Below, piece after piece: positions 52,509 to 63,290 of a stretch of DNA of 64,000 nucleotides. The DNA comes from Adineta vaga (Eukaryota > Rotifera), in contig CP075493.1 of NCBI GenBank assembly GCA_021613535.1, positions 5,642,001 through 5,706,000 of the forward strand, given 5' to 3'. The notes beneath the pieces are model-generated. The model worked only from the letters and a program-made list of their open reading frames with translations. It had not been told where the DNA came from and did not search any database. The position numbers and the translations under genes are program-made. Numbering within the stretch: the first letter of the stretch is position 1; each line of letters starts with the position of its first letter.

Positions 52509-54319
52509 ATGGTTAACTTGAAATTAGGTTCGATTTGTTTATTACTTGCAATTCTATTACCAATTGTAAATGGATTCGGATTAAAAGGTGTAAATGGTGG
52601 TACAGATTGCGCCACATGTACTATTGTTCTTGGTCTTGTTGAAAAATTATCCGTTGTCTATAATGAAAGTATGATCAATTCTCTTGAACGAGTTTGTAAT
52701 GCTTTACCCACTGATTTTCGTGTCTATTGTAAAGTTACAATTGAATTTTTGGGTATGTTTATTCTCTTGGTTATCGTTCTAAACCAAAAATATAATTCAT
52801 CTGTAGGTCCAATTATTCTCGATGGATTTATTAAAAATGAAACACCAGATGTCATTTGTCATGCATTACAACTTTGTACTGACGACGCTGGTCAAGTGAA
52901 ATGCCGTCTTTTCCCATCGAAATCGACTCTATCAGTACCACAACGTGCTTCACATCTGCATCATCGACATTTACTGCCACAATATGATTTATCAGATTCA
53001 AAGATTTGTCAAATACCTGGCATTGCAGAAATTTGTAAAATTCTAGAGAATGTCTTTAATAATCATGTTCCATTAGTTGATTTGGATAATGATAAATTTG
53101 GAACAGAATCTTCATTTCGTGGCAGTTCATGGCGTGGAAAAGATTGCAACGACTTTTCATCACAAATCCATCCTGGTGCTCATGTTTCTCAAGGTGACGA
53201 TGTTATTGATCATAATTGTAATGGTATTTTTGGAATGAATTCAGCAAGTGGTAGACCATGGGAAGAAGAATTTTGTAATGAAACACAACGAATGGGTATT
53301 GCTGTGTTAGGTGATTCGATTTCTGCTCATTTTCATATTCCTGAACAATGGCTAGATGCAAGTCAATTCTCACCAGAAGCATTTGAACATCTGATGTTTA
53401 TTTTGGAGAATGAATTAGATTGGCCACAATTATCGGCAGTTACAGGACATACTAATGTGAGTTGGCCGAATATAGTCGGTATGAAATCTATTTTATAATA
53501 TATATTTGAGAAAATAATATGAATTTATCTAGGTCCTACTCGATCACTGTATGCTCGTTTATTTGATCTTGATCATTGTAATCATCGTGATTATCAAAAT
53601 ATTGCCGTTAACGGTGCAAACAGTGGATCCATTCTTGATATAGCTAAGTCGCTAAGACGTAATCAACAGAATGATGTACCACTGCTTGTCATCTACTCCT
53701 TAGTGGGTAATGATGTTTGTAATGGTCATCCAAATACTATTGATGATATGACAACTGTGGAACAGATGCATAAAAATGTGATGAACGGATTAGCTTACCT
53801 AGATACAATATTACCAAAAGGTAGTCATGTGCTCACCACCGGATTAGCAAACGGTAGTTTATTATATGAACTTTTACACGATTGCATTCATCCATTCGGT
53901 CGTGCTGGTGTACCATTTACTTATAGACAAATATATGACTATTTATCATGTTTACAAATTTCACCATGTAATGGATGGTTAACTTCTAATGATACACTAC
54001 GCGCATTAACATCACAACGAGCAGTAGAACTCTTGGTGCAGTACGTAATGCAACATTTACTTATCAAGCGAAAAATTTCGATACTGATTATACTGATTTT
54101 CCATTTGACCAAGTTTTTCGAGAATGGGAAGCACAAGGTGGTGAACCATGGCAGCTGATTGAAAGTGTTGATGGTTTTCATATTAATCAATATGGACATG
54201 CTGGTCTTTCCGATGCTCTTTGGTCATGGTTAGAAAAAGAAAAACCACAATGGCTACCATCAATGAATCCACATAATGCAGATATCGAACGTGTATTTAA
54301 AGATCAAGGTGGATATTAG
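52509..54319 (+). CDS. AOAH: Acyloxyacyl hydrolase copy 1, frameshifted near the C-terminus
   Basis: Lipase that removes secondary acyl chains from bacterial lipopolysaccharide, secreted or lysosomal. Signal peptide at ATG 52509 (LKLGSICLLLAILLPIVNGF); an upstream in-frame ATG at 52443 directly follows an acceptor (TTTGCATACAG). A saposin-like domain follows (GGTDCATCTIVLGLVEKL ... CHALQLC). A Ca-binding loop (GDDVIDHNCNGIFG) precedes the GDSL catalytic motif AVLGDSISAHFHIPEQW; later motifs are SLVGNDVCNGHP and the catalytic-His block GFHINQYGH. At 54031-54035 two bases are missing relative to copy 2 (CTCTCTGG becomes CTCTTGG), so the reading frame shifts and the catalytic His block is out of frame. 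It is either a recent pseudogene or a sequencing error; the remainder is well conserved. Confidence 0.85.
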
Positions 54320-54528
54320 GATTAATAACAGTGAATGTTGCATCGATGGTTTTACTCGCGTTTATAAAAACAACTATTTCACTTTTAATTAGATGATTTT
54401 TTTTCGATCTAAATTGAATCTAATAAAAAGAAACATCTGACATATTTCTCATCAATCAATACTTTTTTCGGAGGTGTATATGTACGTGATATTCTCACGA
54501 TTTCTTTTCACACAAAGAAGGATTATCG
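54320..54528. other. Short spacer between the AOAH copies
   Basis: About 210 bases with no coding frame, consistent with a tandem duplication. Confidence 0.5.
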
Positions 54529-56351
54529 ATGTCGACAGCAGCTATTAATTGGATTAGTTTATTACTGATCATTTTTGTATCAACCGTAGATGGTCGTTTT
54601 ATGGCCTAAATTCTGGTGTTAATGGTGGTGCAGATTGTGCAACATGTTCGATTGTCTTAGGTCTTGTTGATCATCTTACGATTATTTATAATGAAACGGC
54701 TGCTCTTGCACTAGAACGATTGTGTACATATTTACCAGGTGAATTTAAAATCTATTGTAAGACTGCAGTTGATTTTCTAGGTAATTCTAATGACTGCTTA
54801 CTAGAAAGATCAGCAGGGAATATATATCATTTTAGGGCCGCTTATCATCGATGGTTTTATCAAAGGTGATAATCCGGATGTTATTTGTCATGCATTGAAA
54901 TTTTGTCACGATGATCCTGGTCAATCTAAATGTCGTATTTATCCGTCGAAATCGACTCTATCAATACCACAACGTGCTTTACATCTGCGTCAACAACATC
55001 CATTGATTGATTTATTCTTAGCAAAATCAAAAATTTGTCAAATACCTGGCATTGCAGAAATCTGTAAGATACTAGAGAATGTTTTCAATCATCATGAACC
55101 ACTGATTGATCTTGATCGAGATCAGTTTGGTACAGAAGCAACGTTTCGTGGTAGTTCATGGCGTGGAAAAGATTGCAACGACTTTTCATCACAAATCCAT
55201 CCTGGTGCTCATGTTTCTCAAGGTGACGGTGTTATTGATCATAATTGTAATGGTATTTTTGGAATGAATTCAGCAAGTGGTAGACCATGGGAAGAAGAAT
55301 TTTGTAATGAAACACAACGAATGGGTATTGCTGTGTTAGGTGATTCGATTTCTGCTCATTTTCATATTCCTGAGCAATGGTTGGATGCAAGTCAATTCTC
55401 ACCAGAAGCATTTGAACATCTGATGTTTATTTTGGAGAATGAATTAGATTGGCCACAATTATCAGCAAGTACTGGTCATCTTAATATTAGTTGGCCAAAT
55501 ATAGTTGGTAAGACACTTGTCTTCGTACTTTATTCTTAATCTATATAGATGTCCATATAATAGGTCCCACTCGATCACTGTATACTCGTTTATTTGATCT
55601 TGATCATTGTAACCATCGTGATTATCAGAATATTGCTGTTAATGGAGCTCGTAGTAGTACCATGACTAATATTATGAAATCGTTAGCACGTTCACCACAT
55701 GATGATGTACCTTTACTTGTTATCTATTCCTTAGTTGGCGATGATGTTTGTAATGGCCATCCAGATACCATCGATCACATGACAACTGTTGAAGAGATGC
55801 AGAAAAATGTCATGACTACCTTAACTTATCTTGATACAATTTTACCGAAAGGTAGCCATGTCCTTACCACTGGATTAGGTAATGGTAGTATGTTATACGA
55901 TCTTTTACACACCCGTCTTCATCCATTTGGTCGTGTGGGACCACCTATTACGTATCCACAAATGTATGACTATTTATCATGTTTACAAATTTCACCATGT
56001 AATGGATGGTTAACTTCTAATGATACATTACGCGCATTAACATCACAACGAGCAGTAGAACTCTCTGGTGCAGTACGTAATGCAACATTTACTTATAAAC
56101 CAGAGCATTATGATGTTGCTTATCTTGATTTTCCATTTGATGAAGCTATTCAAGAATGGGAAGCACAAGGTGGTGAACCATGGCAGCTGATTGAAAGTGT
56201 TGATGGTTTTCATATTAATCAATATGGACATGCACTCGTTTCTGATGTACTCTGGTCATGGTTAGAAAAAGAAAAACCTCAATGGTTGCCATCAATGAAT
56301 CCACATAATGCAGACATTGAACGTGTATTCAAAGATCAAGATGGATACTAA
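54529..56351 (+). CDS. AOAH: Acyloxyacyl hydrolase copy 2, frameshifted in the signal-peptide region
   Basis: Tandem paralogue of the preceding gene. ATG 54529 opens a signal-peptide-like sequence (MSTAAINWISLLLIIFVSTV), but at the T run 54597-54600 one base is missing relative to the expected junction, and the frame ends at TAA (54606). The mature protein is open in the other frame from about 54603: GLNSGVNGGADCATC, saposin domain, Ca-binding GDGVIDHNCNGIFG, catalytic AVLGDSISAHFHIPEQW, SLVGDDVCNGHP, and an intact C-terminus with GFHINQYGH ending QDGY. Introns are at the same positions as in copy 1. Catalytic part complete, secretion signal disconnected; a homopolymer error or a true null allele are both possible. 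Confidence 0.85.
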
Positions 56352-57462
56352 ATTTTTTTGGAAGAAATGTAATTCTTGTTTCTTAAAAATAATAAATATT
56401 ATTCGAGAATATCTGTTTGATCATTCTCCATGTCTTGAATATATTCGTTTCTAAAAAGGAAAAAAAAGATCTGATTGTTTGCATTGAATTTAAATAAACA
56501 CTTGTCGTATCATATTCTCAGTGGGTGGTGGTAACTTTATTCATTCGTAGAAAAGAAAGCACATGTTTTTTATCGATCTATTCCTCTGATGAACAACATA
56601 TGTAGTCTATTAACCTCGTTTATCATTCCAATCAGTAACCTTGAAATAATAACATCGAATTGCTTCCAGCATTATTGTACATTTAGCAATGTGAACTGCT
56701 CTTCGATAGAAATCATTTTTCCTTCATACTTTGATGATCTGTAAAATTACTTCATAATCAGTGAGATCAATCGATTAGCAGGATGCCATTTCGAACATAG
56801 ATCATTCAATTTTTTCGTAGCCGTTGACCTTTTTCTTTTTCGTGAATCGATAGCGGTCAGAGAGAGAGAGAGAGAGAGAGAGAGAAATGAGCTGCTTATC
56901 AAATCTAATCACATAATGAACATAACATTCGTTTTCTCATTTTCACCGAAGAAAATCAAACAAACAAATCATTTCATTCCGAATAGCTCTACATAGTCAG
57001 AAGCAGATGTGTATGATTACTGAAAAATAGATAGTATTGGACACATATTTGTCTCATCGACAATTCATATTAGTTATACGAGATAATCATTCTGATAAGT
57101 TCACTAAATTATTTTTCTCGTCCAAAAGGTTATTAGTCTGCTGAATAAATCACTTTTAAGAAAATAGTTAATTTCTTATATTTATTTATTCAATAGAATC
57201 AAACAATATGCATCATTGTTAAGAGAGAAGCCTTATCTAATGAACAGATAGAAAGTTCGTTGATGAATAACTATGTTATCTTCTTTTCTTTCAATGGAAC
57301 ATCAGAGATGCCAATTCAAACGAACATGCTACTTTCTTTCTTTCTATGCCGATGAATACGTCATTCGTCTATCTATTCATTCAAAACACAGCACGAATTC
57401 TTCATTAAGACATGCTTAATCGACAACATCATATTTCCTATGAATTTCATTTATTTTCAGAT
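56352..57462. other. Intergenic, no gene recognised
   Basis: AT-rich apart from a GA microsatellite at 56859-56885. Ends with TTTATTTTCAG, a 3' splice site directly before the next start codon. Confidence 0.5.
56859..56885 (+). repeat. (AG)n microsatellite
   Basis: Uninterrupted AG dinucleotide run of about 27 bases. Confidence 0.95.
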
Positions 57463-58802
57463 ATGTCTACGAATCGATATACCATATTAATTTGTTTTAC
57501 ACTTTTCATATTGGAATCAATCAATTCCGATTTGAATAACACAATACATCAGAAAAGACGTTTACGTATTCGTCGTCGTGAATTTATTCAAGAAGAAGTT
57601 CAAAAAACGATGTCAAATTATATGACAAGTATCAAAGGTGAAATAACTGATATCATTCTCGAAGAAATGATTGCTTATTATAATGATCAACAAACGAAAT
57701 TATATGATTTAGAAAAAGAATTAATCAATGTGAAAAATTCATCATTACCAATTCGAAATGTGAATAGAACATTGAATGAATTAGTTTCACAGATGAATAA
57801 AGAACAACGTTCATTTGCATTAAATATATCATCAATGGAAAATAAAGTTAAAAATCTAACAAATATGATCAATATTTTATCAAATAAATTACAACAGAAA
57901 TCTCTTCAACAAGGAAGAACACTTATTTCAGTTAAAAGAAATTTAGATAATAATGATTTACCAATAGGTAAATATTCATTGTTTTCAATGTTTTGAAATT
58001 CATCGTTGCTTTTAGATTGTGATGATATACTTCATCAACAACCATCAAATATTTCAGAAGGAATTTTTCGTATAAAACCTCGCTCATCATCACAATCATT
58101 TGATGTTAAATGTATATTTGAAAATAATACGGGTAAGAAAAGGCAGAGAAAATGTTAATCAAATTTATTTTCTCATATTGAAAATTAGGTTGGTCAGTTA
58201 TTCAACAACGAATGAATGGTACAGTAGATTTCTATCGTGAATGGAAGGAATATAAAGATGGATTTGGTGATTTACAAACAGAATTTTGGTTAGGTAATGA
58301 GAAAATTCATCAATTAACAAAACAAGAAAAATATGTGTAAGGCTATTATTCAGATAAATCTTGTTTTTCACTATCTTATTCTAGTCTTCGAATTGATTTA
58401 AAACCATGGGATGCATCGATTCTTATTGCTGAATATGGTCGATTTATGTTAGATAATGAAAATGAAAATTATAAATTATATATATCAGATTATCATGCAA
58501 ATATTTCAACTGCTGGTGACTCTCTTTCATCAGCATGGGATACTGCAAATGGTGCTTCATTTTCAACATATGATCATGATTCTGATAAATTATTTTATGA
58601 TAATTGTGCATTAATCTATCATGGTGCATGGTGGTTTACTAACTGTTTTCAATCACATCTCAATGGTATTTATGTTCGATCACCACTTGCTCTACAAAAT
58701 ACAGCACGAAATGGTTTACATTGGAATACATATGCATTACATCATTCAATGCAAGCAACGACCATGCGAATACGACGACAAACAACATTGGAAATGCATT
58801 GA
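57463..58802 (+). CDS. Secreted coiled-coil protein with C-terminal fibrinogen-related domain
   Basis: Likely extracellular lectin-type recognition protein (ficolin/tenascin-like layout). Start 57463, two bases after the acceptor TTTATTTTCAG, gives a signal peptide ([19 protein letters not shown]). A coiled coil spans about residues 35-165 ([20 protein letters not shown] ... [18 protein letters not shown]). Four exons follow in frame. The fibrinogen-related domain (about residues 185-400) shows [50 protein letters not shown], then [19 protein letters not shown] and [20 protein letters not shown]. These match the conserved fibrinogen C-terminal blocks (WxVIQRR, GNExIxxLT, GAWWYxxC, MKIRP). Such domains bind sugars or acetylated groups in innate immunity; the ligand here is unknown. 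Confidence 0.93.
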
Positions 58803-60043
58803 CTTACCTTTTCCTTTTTTGTTTTCATGAAAAACTAAATAAAACATAAAAATTGTTTGCACTATTTAATCGATGTTTCACCTAACCGATCCAATGAAAT
58901 GGAACAAGAAACATGTCTGAATTCAAATTAGATATTTATCAACAGAACATGCTTGTTCAAATCATAACAGTGGACCGTCAGGTACCCGCTCGAACACCGT
59001 ATATCCATCTCCACCACGAAATACACAGGTCCATGTGTAATGCGTCTCTAAAAGAGCCGATTGCGTAGCCGCTAATTGGAGATAGAATGGCATTCAAAGC
59101 AGGCCTGTCAATCCGGAAAGAATGAAAAGCTCGTAGACGAAAGTGAAAGACGCGGTGGGAATCCAACGATCCAAGATGAATCTTGAAAGATCATCGAGTC
59201 GCATGGAGTCACCGCAAATCATTAGCCAAATACTTCTTGCATCAGTTTTTGGATTCGAAGTAAGCGGAGTTGATCTCGCAAAGCACAAACGTAACAACGC
59301 ACGTTCTACTTCACTGTTTAAGATGAAGAACAACACGCAAAACAACGCGTATATATACCCATCGACAGACATTGCACCACCAACATATAATAACTGCTTT
59401 TTTTACGCCTCAAAACAGTCCTATTTCATCGATGTTTTGAAAGAAATTACACGCGGCAGAATAAAAAAAGCATTATTATTGCACAACACAAAATAAGAGC
59501 AAAGAAAACTTGCATTTTTTGATAAGCAATGCAAATTTACTTTGTAAAAATCGTATAGTTAATAGTCGTTCGGTCGTTCGTCAACACAAGAAAATAGAAA
59601 CGTTTTTCCAACATACTGACGTTGGTTGTATATCAATGTGTCATTGAATGAATAATTAACTAAACTAATACATGAAATTTATGAATATATCAATCGATCT
59701 TTATTAGATTGAGAGTTGTCTACTGAAAGAGAAAATCTGTGCTTTAATGATTTGAATTAGAACATATGCATAAGTTTCTATTTTTCAAATAGATGTCGCT
59801 ATATCTATGTGATAGAGTATTTTAATTGCAAAAGAAAGCAAATAGAGGATCAATGAAATAAACATAGAAGGTAAAATTAGGATCGAAAAAAGAATAAATA
59901 GATGGCATCGTTTAAATAGGAATTTGTTGTTATTTCTATAAAAAAATACAATATCTGCTCTGCTGTTTTGATTAGATCAATGTAAGATAAAATAAAATAG
60001 TAGTTTTAATCATTCAATCAATCTCCAATGTCGAGGAGCTAAA
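58803..60043. other. Intergenic region with GC-anomalous island
   Basis: 58976-59320 has clearly higher GC than its surroundings; described separately. The remainder is AT-rich without a gene. TAGATGTCGCTA recurs at 59790-59801. Confidence 0.5.
58976..59372 (-). other. GC-rich island with interrupted open frame, origin unknown
   Basis: A block of roughly 350-400 bases with base composition unlike the flanks. On the minus strand a frame runs from ATG 59372 to TGA 59094 (GDSMRLDDLSRFILDRWIPT, then FVYELFILSGLTGLL), and continues in frame after the stop (MPFYLQLAATQSALLETHY ... FRGGDGYTVFERVPDGPL) to about 58975. It may be a decayed gene, a foreign insertion or a structured RNA gene. I recognise no family or RNA motif. 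Confidence 0.35.
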
Positions 60044-60854
60044 ATGAATTTTTTATTGTATGTTATTCATCATAGAATACTTCGATATTTTGATCGTATT
60101 TGTTTTTTTTTGCCTCTAGTCGACAACAACGTACATTTAAACCTCATCGAAATATACCAGAAGGTAATTTATCTGTTCATTGATATGTATCATTATCTTT
60201 CTTGTTGAATAGGTACTAAACAACATGATCTAATGAGACATGCTCAAAATACGCTCGGAAGTGGAAATCTGCGTTTAGCTGTACAATTACCTGACGGTGA
60301 AGATCAAAACGAATGGATTGCTGTGAATAGTAATAAAATTTTCATTAGAAAAAGTTTCATCTCATAATCGATCATTTAATTTAGTTGTGGATTTTTTCAA
60401 TCAAATTAATATGCTCTACGGTACAATTACTGAATTCTGTACAGAAACAACATGTGTTTTAATGACAGCTGGACCGAAATATGAATATCATTGGGCGGAT
60501 GGTCAAATAATAAAAAAACCGATTAAATGTTCAGCTCCACGTTATATTGATTATTTAATGTCATGGGTTCAAGATCAACTTGATGATGAAATTCTTTTTC
60601 CATCTAAAATTGGTGTACCATTTCCAAAAAATTTCCTTTCCATTGCAAAAACAATCTTAAAACGTTTATTTCGTGTTTATGCTCATATATATCATCAACA
60701 TTTTAAAGAAGTTGTTATGCTTAAAGAAGAAGCACATTTAAATACATCGTTCAAACATTTTGTTTATTTTATTCAAGAATTTTCTTTAGTGGAAAAAAAA
60801 GAATTAGCACCATTACAAGAATTAATCGATCGTCTAACAACTAAAGATCATTAG
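60044..60854 (+). CDS. MOB1: MOB kinase activator 1
   Basis: Hippo-pathway adaptor that activates LATS/NDR kinases. The first exon encodes only MNFLF (60044 to about 60057); splicing continues with RQQRTFKPHRNIPEG, then QHDLMRHAQNTLGSGNLRLA, the canonical MOB1 N-terminus. A third exon (from about 60386) reads VDFFNQINMLYGTITEFC, then YEYHWADGQIIKKPIKCSAP, RYIDYLMSWVQDQLDDE, FPSKIGVPFPKNFLSIAKTI and AHIYHQHFKEVV. The Zn ligands of the family (Cys, Cys, His, His) are present: FCTETTC and HIYHQH. Full length (about 215 residues). First cistron of a closely spaced plus-strand run. Confidence 0.97.
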
Positions 60855-61180
60855 TGAGAGAAATTTTCTTTCTTTTGTTCTAGTCAAATGAATTCAATCA
60901 GAGAAAGAATATTTATTGTATATATATATATATGTGAGAAACAACTACTGCATGCCATCTCTTCTTTGTTTTGTTTTATTCTTATGTGCGATTGATCTGC
61001 TGATCTTTTCTTTTGTCTCTGTTAAAAAAGATTTTTTGAAAACGTTTTTTTTTCTCTCACGATATGATCAAATTAATACTTCTACTAACAATGAATACAA
61101 ACAACACGTATATTAATCTCTTTCTTTCATTTTGTAACGATAATTATTCAGAAAGAAAACATATTGTTGTCTCATTTTAG
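60855..61180. other. Intercistronic region ending in a 3' splice site
   Basis: About 325 bases without a gene. Ends GTTGTCTCATTTTAG immediately before the ATG at 61181, a trans-splice-type acceptor. Confidence 0.5.
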
Positions 61181-61792
61181 ATGTCTGATATGCATTTTAG
61201 TCTATTAAATCAATCTCATAATCATCTACTAACTTATGGTGCATTTGAACAAGTTCGTCTGATTGCTCTTCGACATTATTGGATACCAAATTCTATTCTT
61301 TTCCATTTACAAAATGATGAATCAGATTATGCATTTGAATTTTCTCTCATAACATCGAATGAACATTATTATTTATATATACCATGGAATATTGATGAAC
61401 ATCCAATTCAATGTCATATATCATGTCGAAAATTAGCTGATGATGGTTATGCATGGACAATACGTATGTTAGATCGAATATTAAGATTATTGTGTGATCA
61501 TTGTCCAGGTCTCTTTCAATTGGAATATAAAAATGGTTTATTTGGCCGTCAAATAAATCGTCCTATTATCTATAATGGTCTTACTAATCTTTGTCCATTG
61601 GAATACAGTCATTGGAAACAACGTGTACAGTTACAATATGATCGTTTAAGTCCAACAAGAGAAACAGCAACAATCCTATCAGATATCGAACAAACAAATA
61701 ATGGCAATGAATATGCCATACGTTCAATAAAATATCAAACACTTGGTCATGGAAGAATATTGAATGAAACTCATTATGATTGGTACGTGTGA
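61181..61792 (+). CDS. Unknown protein in the MOB1-RPS17 cluster
   Basis: Intronless 203-codon frame whose ATG directly follows CTCATTTTAG. It reads MSDMHFSLLNQSHNHLLTYG, then AFEQVRLIALRHYWIPNSIL, with later blocks YLYIPWNIDEHPIQCHISC, RILRLLCDHCPGLFQLEYK and NLCPLEYSHWKQRVQLQYD. Mixed alpha/beta character with many aromatic residues; no signal peptide or membrane segment. It looks like a folded cytosolic protein, but I recognise no family. Ends DWYV, 290 bases before the PPP1R11 start. Confidence 0.75.
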   Translation: MSDMHFSLLNQSHNHLLTYGAFEQVRLIALRHYWIPNSILFHLQNDESDYAFEFSLITSNEHYYLYIPWNIDEHPIQCHISCRKLADDGYAWTIRMLDRILRLLCDHCPGLFQLEYKNGLFGRQINRPIIYNGLTNLCPLEYSHWKQRVQLQYDRLSPTRETATILSDIEQTNNGNEYAIRSIKYQTLGHGRILNETHYDWYV

Positions 61793-62082
61793 TATGTGTG
61801 CAATAATTAATTATGATCTTTAGGTCAGATGAAATTTCTTTTCTTTATTTTTGTTTCGTTCTATTAGAACTATTCAAAAATAGTAAACCTAATTAATTCT
61901 TTCTTTCTTTCTTTCTTCACCTATCAATTAAATCCATTTCAAAGCGTTTGTTGAAATGTGATATGATCGAAATGATTACTACTATTATTATTCTTCAAAA
62001 TTGAAAATAAACAATTGAAATCATTATCGATCAAATATGTTCTTTCTATTTTCAGATAGACATTTTCGTTATTTTGTATCAC

Positions 62083-62445
62083 ATGGCAACCTCATCATCA
62101 TCATCAACAACAACAACATCAACGACAACTGAAACAAAACAATCTTCACGAGAAAATCCTCCGATTCTCGTGTTAGGATTAAATAATCCAACAGAAAATG
62201 GTCCACGTGTACGTTGGACAGAAGAAACAATTGATAATGAACATATGAACAAAAAGAAGTCGAAATGTTGTTGTATATATACCAAACCACATGATCCACA
62301 GTTGGATGATAATCAAACGGACGAAGAAAAAGAATTCGATAATTGTCAACATTGCCGATATCATACAGAGTCCGATTATGCTGCTAAAACCGAAGATAGA
62401 CAAGCAAAGATCAAATTAGTTATTGGAAAATCAGATACTTCTTAA
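62083..62445 (+). CDS. PPP1R11: Protein phosphatase 1 regulatory subunit 11 (inhibitor-3)
   Basis: Small heat-stable PP1 inhibitor. After a Ser/Thr-rich N-terminus, the core reads NGPRVRWTEETIDNEHMNKK then KSKCCCIYTKPHDPQ, essentially identical to the PP1-binding RVxF region and the CCCIY motif of the family. A Cys/His segment (CQHCRYH) corresponds to the metal-binding C-terminal part. About 120 residues. ATG 62083 was chosen over an upstream TTG. It lies about 27 bases after CTATTTTCAG, a possible trans-splice acceptor. Confidence 0.94.
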   Translation: MATSSSSSTTTTSTTTETKQSSRENPPILVLGLNNPTENGPRVRWTEETIDNEHMNKKKSKCCCIYTKPHDPQLDDNQTDEEKEFDNCQHCRYHTESDYAAKTEDRQAKIKLVIGKSDTS

Positions 62446-62572
62446 ATAAAAACTAAATGTTCCAATAATTTATTTCTTAACAAATTAAAATCTCATCGTG
62501 TAATCTTCTTTTTATTCTATAATTTTTTTAGATTATCTCGTTATTTTTATCTTTGAAACTTAACCAACAACC

Positions 62573-63034
62573 ATGGGTCGTGTTCGTACAAAAACAATCA
62601 AGAAAGCATCACGTCAAATTATCGAGAAATATTACACAAAATTAACACTCGATTTTCACACTAACAAACGTGTTGTCGAAGAAATCGCGATTATTCCAAC
62701 GAAACGTCTTCGAAATCAAATCGCTGGTTTCATTACACATTTAATGAAACGTATTCAAGCTGGACCTGTTCGTGGTATTTCAATTAAACTTCAAGAAGAA
62801 GAACGTGAACGACGGGATAACTATGTTCCTGAAGTTTCAGCACTTGAACCTCAAACAATGATCGCAATCGATCAAGATACAAAGGACATGTTAAATGCAT
62901 TCGATTTCAAAAATTTAAATAACGTTAGTGTACAAGAAAGTAATGATCAACAAAATCAACAACAAGGTGGAAATCAACGTGGTGGTCATGAACGACAACA
63001 AGGTGGATATGCTCGACGAGCTGGTTTTCAATAA
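62573..63034 (+). CDS. RPS17: 40S ribosomal protein S17 (eS17)
   Basis: Small ribosomal subunit protein. [54 protein letters not shown] and [20 protein letters not shown] match animal S17 almost exactly, followed by [19 protein letters not shown]. The C-terminus is unusual: a Gln/Gly/Arg-rich tail ([20 protein letters not shown]) instead of the short conserved end. Intronless coding region; the ATG lies about 42 bases after ATTTTTTTAG, a possible trans-splice acceptor. Stop at 63034. Confidence 0.97.
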   Translation: MGRVRTKTIKKASRQIIEKYYTKLTLDFHTNKRVVEEIAIIPTKRLRNQIAGFITHLMKRIQAGPVRGISIKLQEEERERRDNYVPEVSALEPQTMIAIDQDTKDMLNAFDFKNLNNVSVQESNDQQNQQQGGNQRGGHERQQGGYARRAGFQ

Positions 63035-63290
63035 AGACAACGTCGAAAATCAAGCGATTAGAAAAGCAAATGCCAAACGAGAAAATAAAATTCATCCCAT
63101 TCAATTAACAAATAATAACAATCTAGCAAAAAATGCATTTGCTTCATTGTTTTTGCTTTGTTTTTGTATGAAAATTATCATCAAATAAAATGGGATAAAT
63201 AAAAAAAAAACTAACAACAAAAATTTCTTCTAAATTTAATGCTCGATTTCTTTGAAAGATCATTGATTTAGTCTTTATTTTAGATTTAAA

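Noticed and set aside
54529-54606. Explaining the copy-2 AOAH frame break by a tiny intron
   Set aside because: No GT...AG pair of realistic length in this interval restores the frame; a one-base indel in the T run is the simpler reading.
58976-59100. tRNA, snRNA, SRP or RNase P RNA in the GC-rich island
   Set aside because: No A/B box, Sm site or conserved RNA core could be matched by eye, so it is left as unknown.
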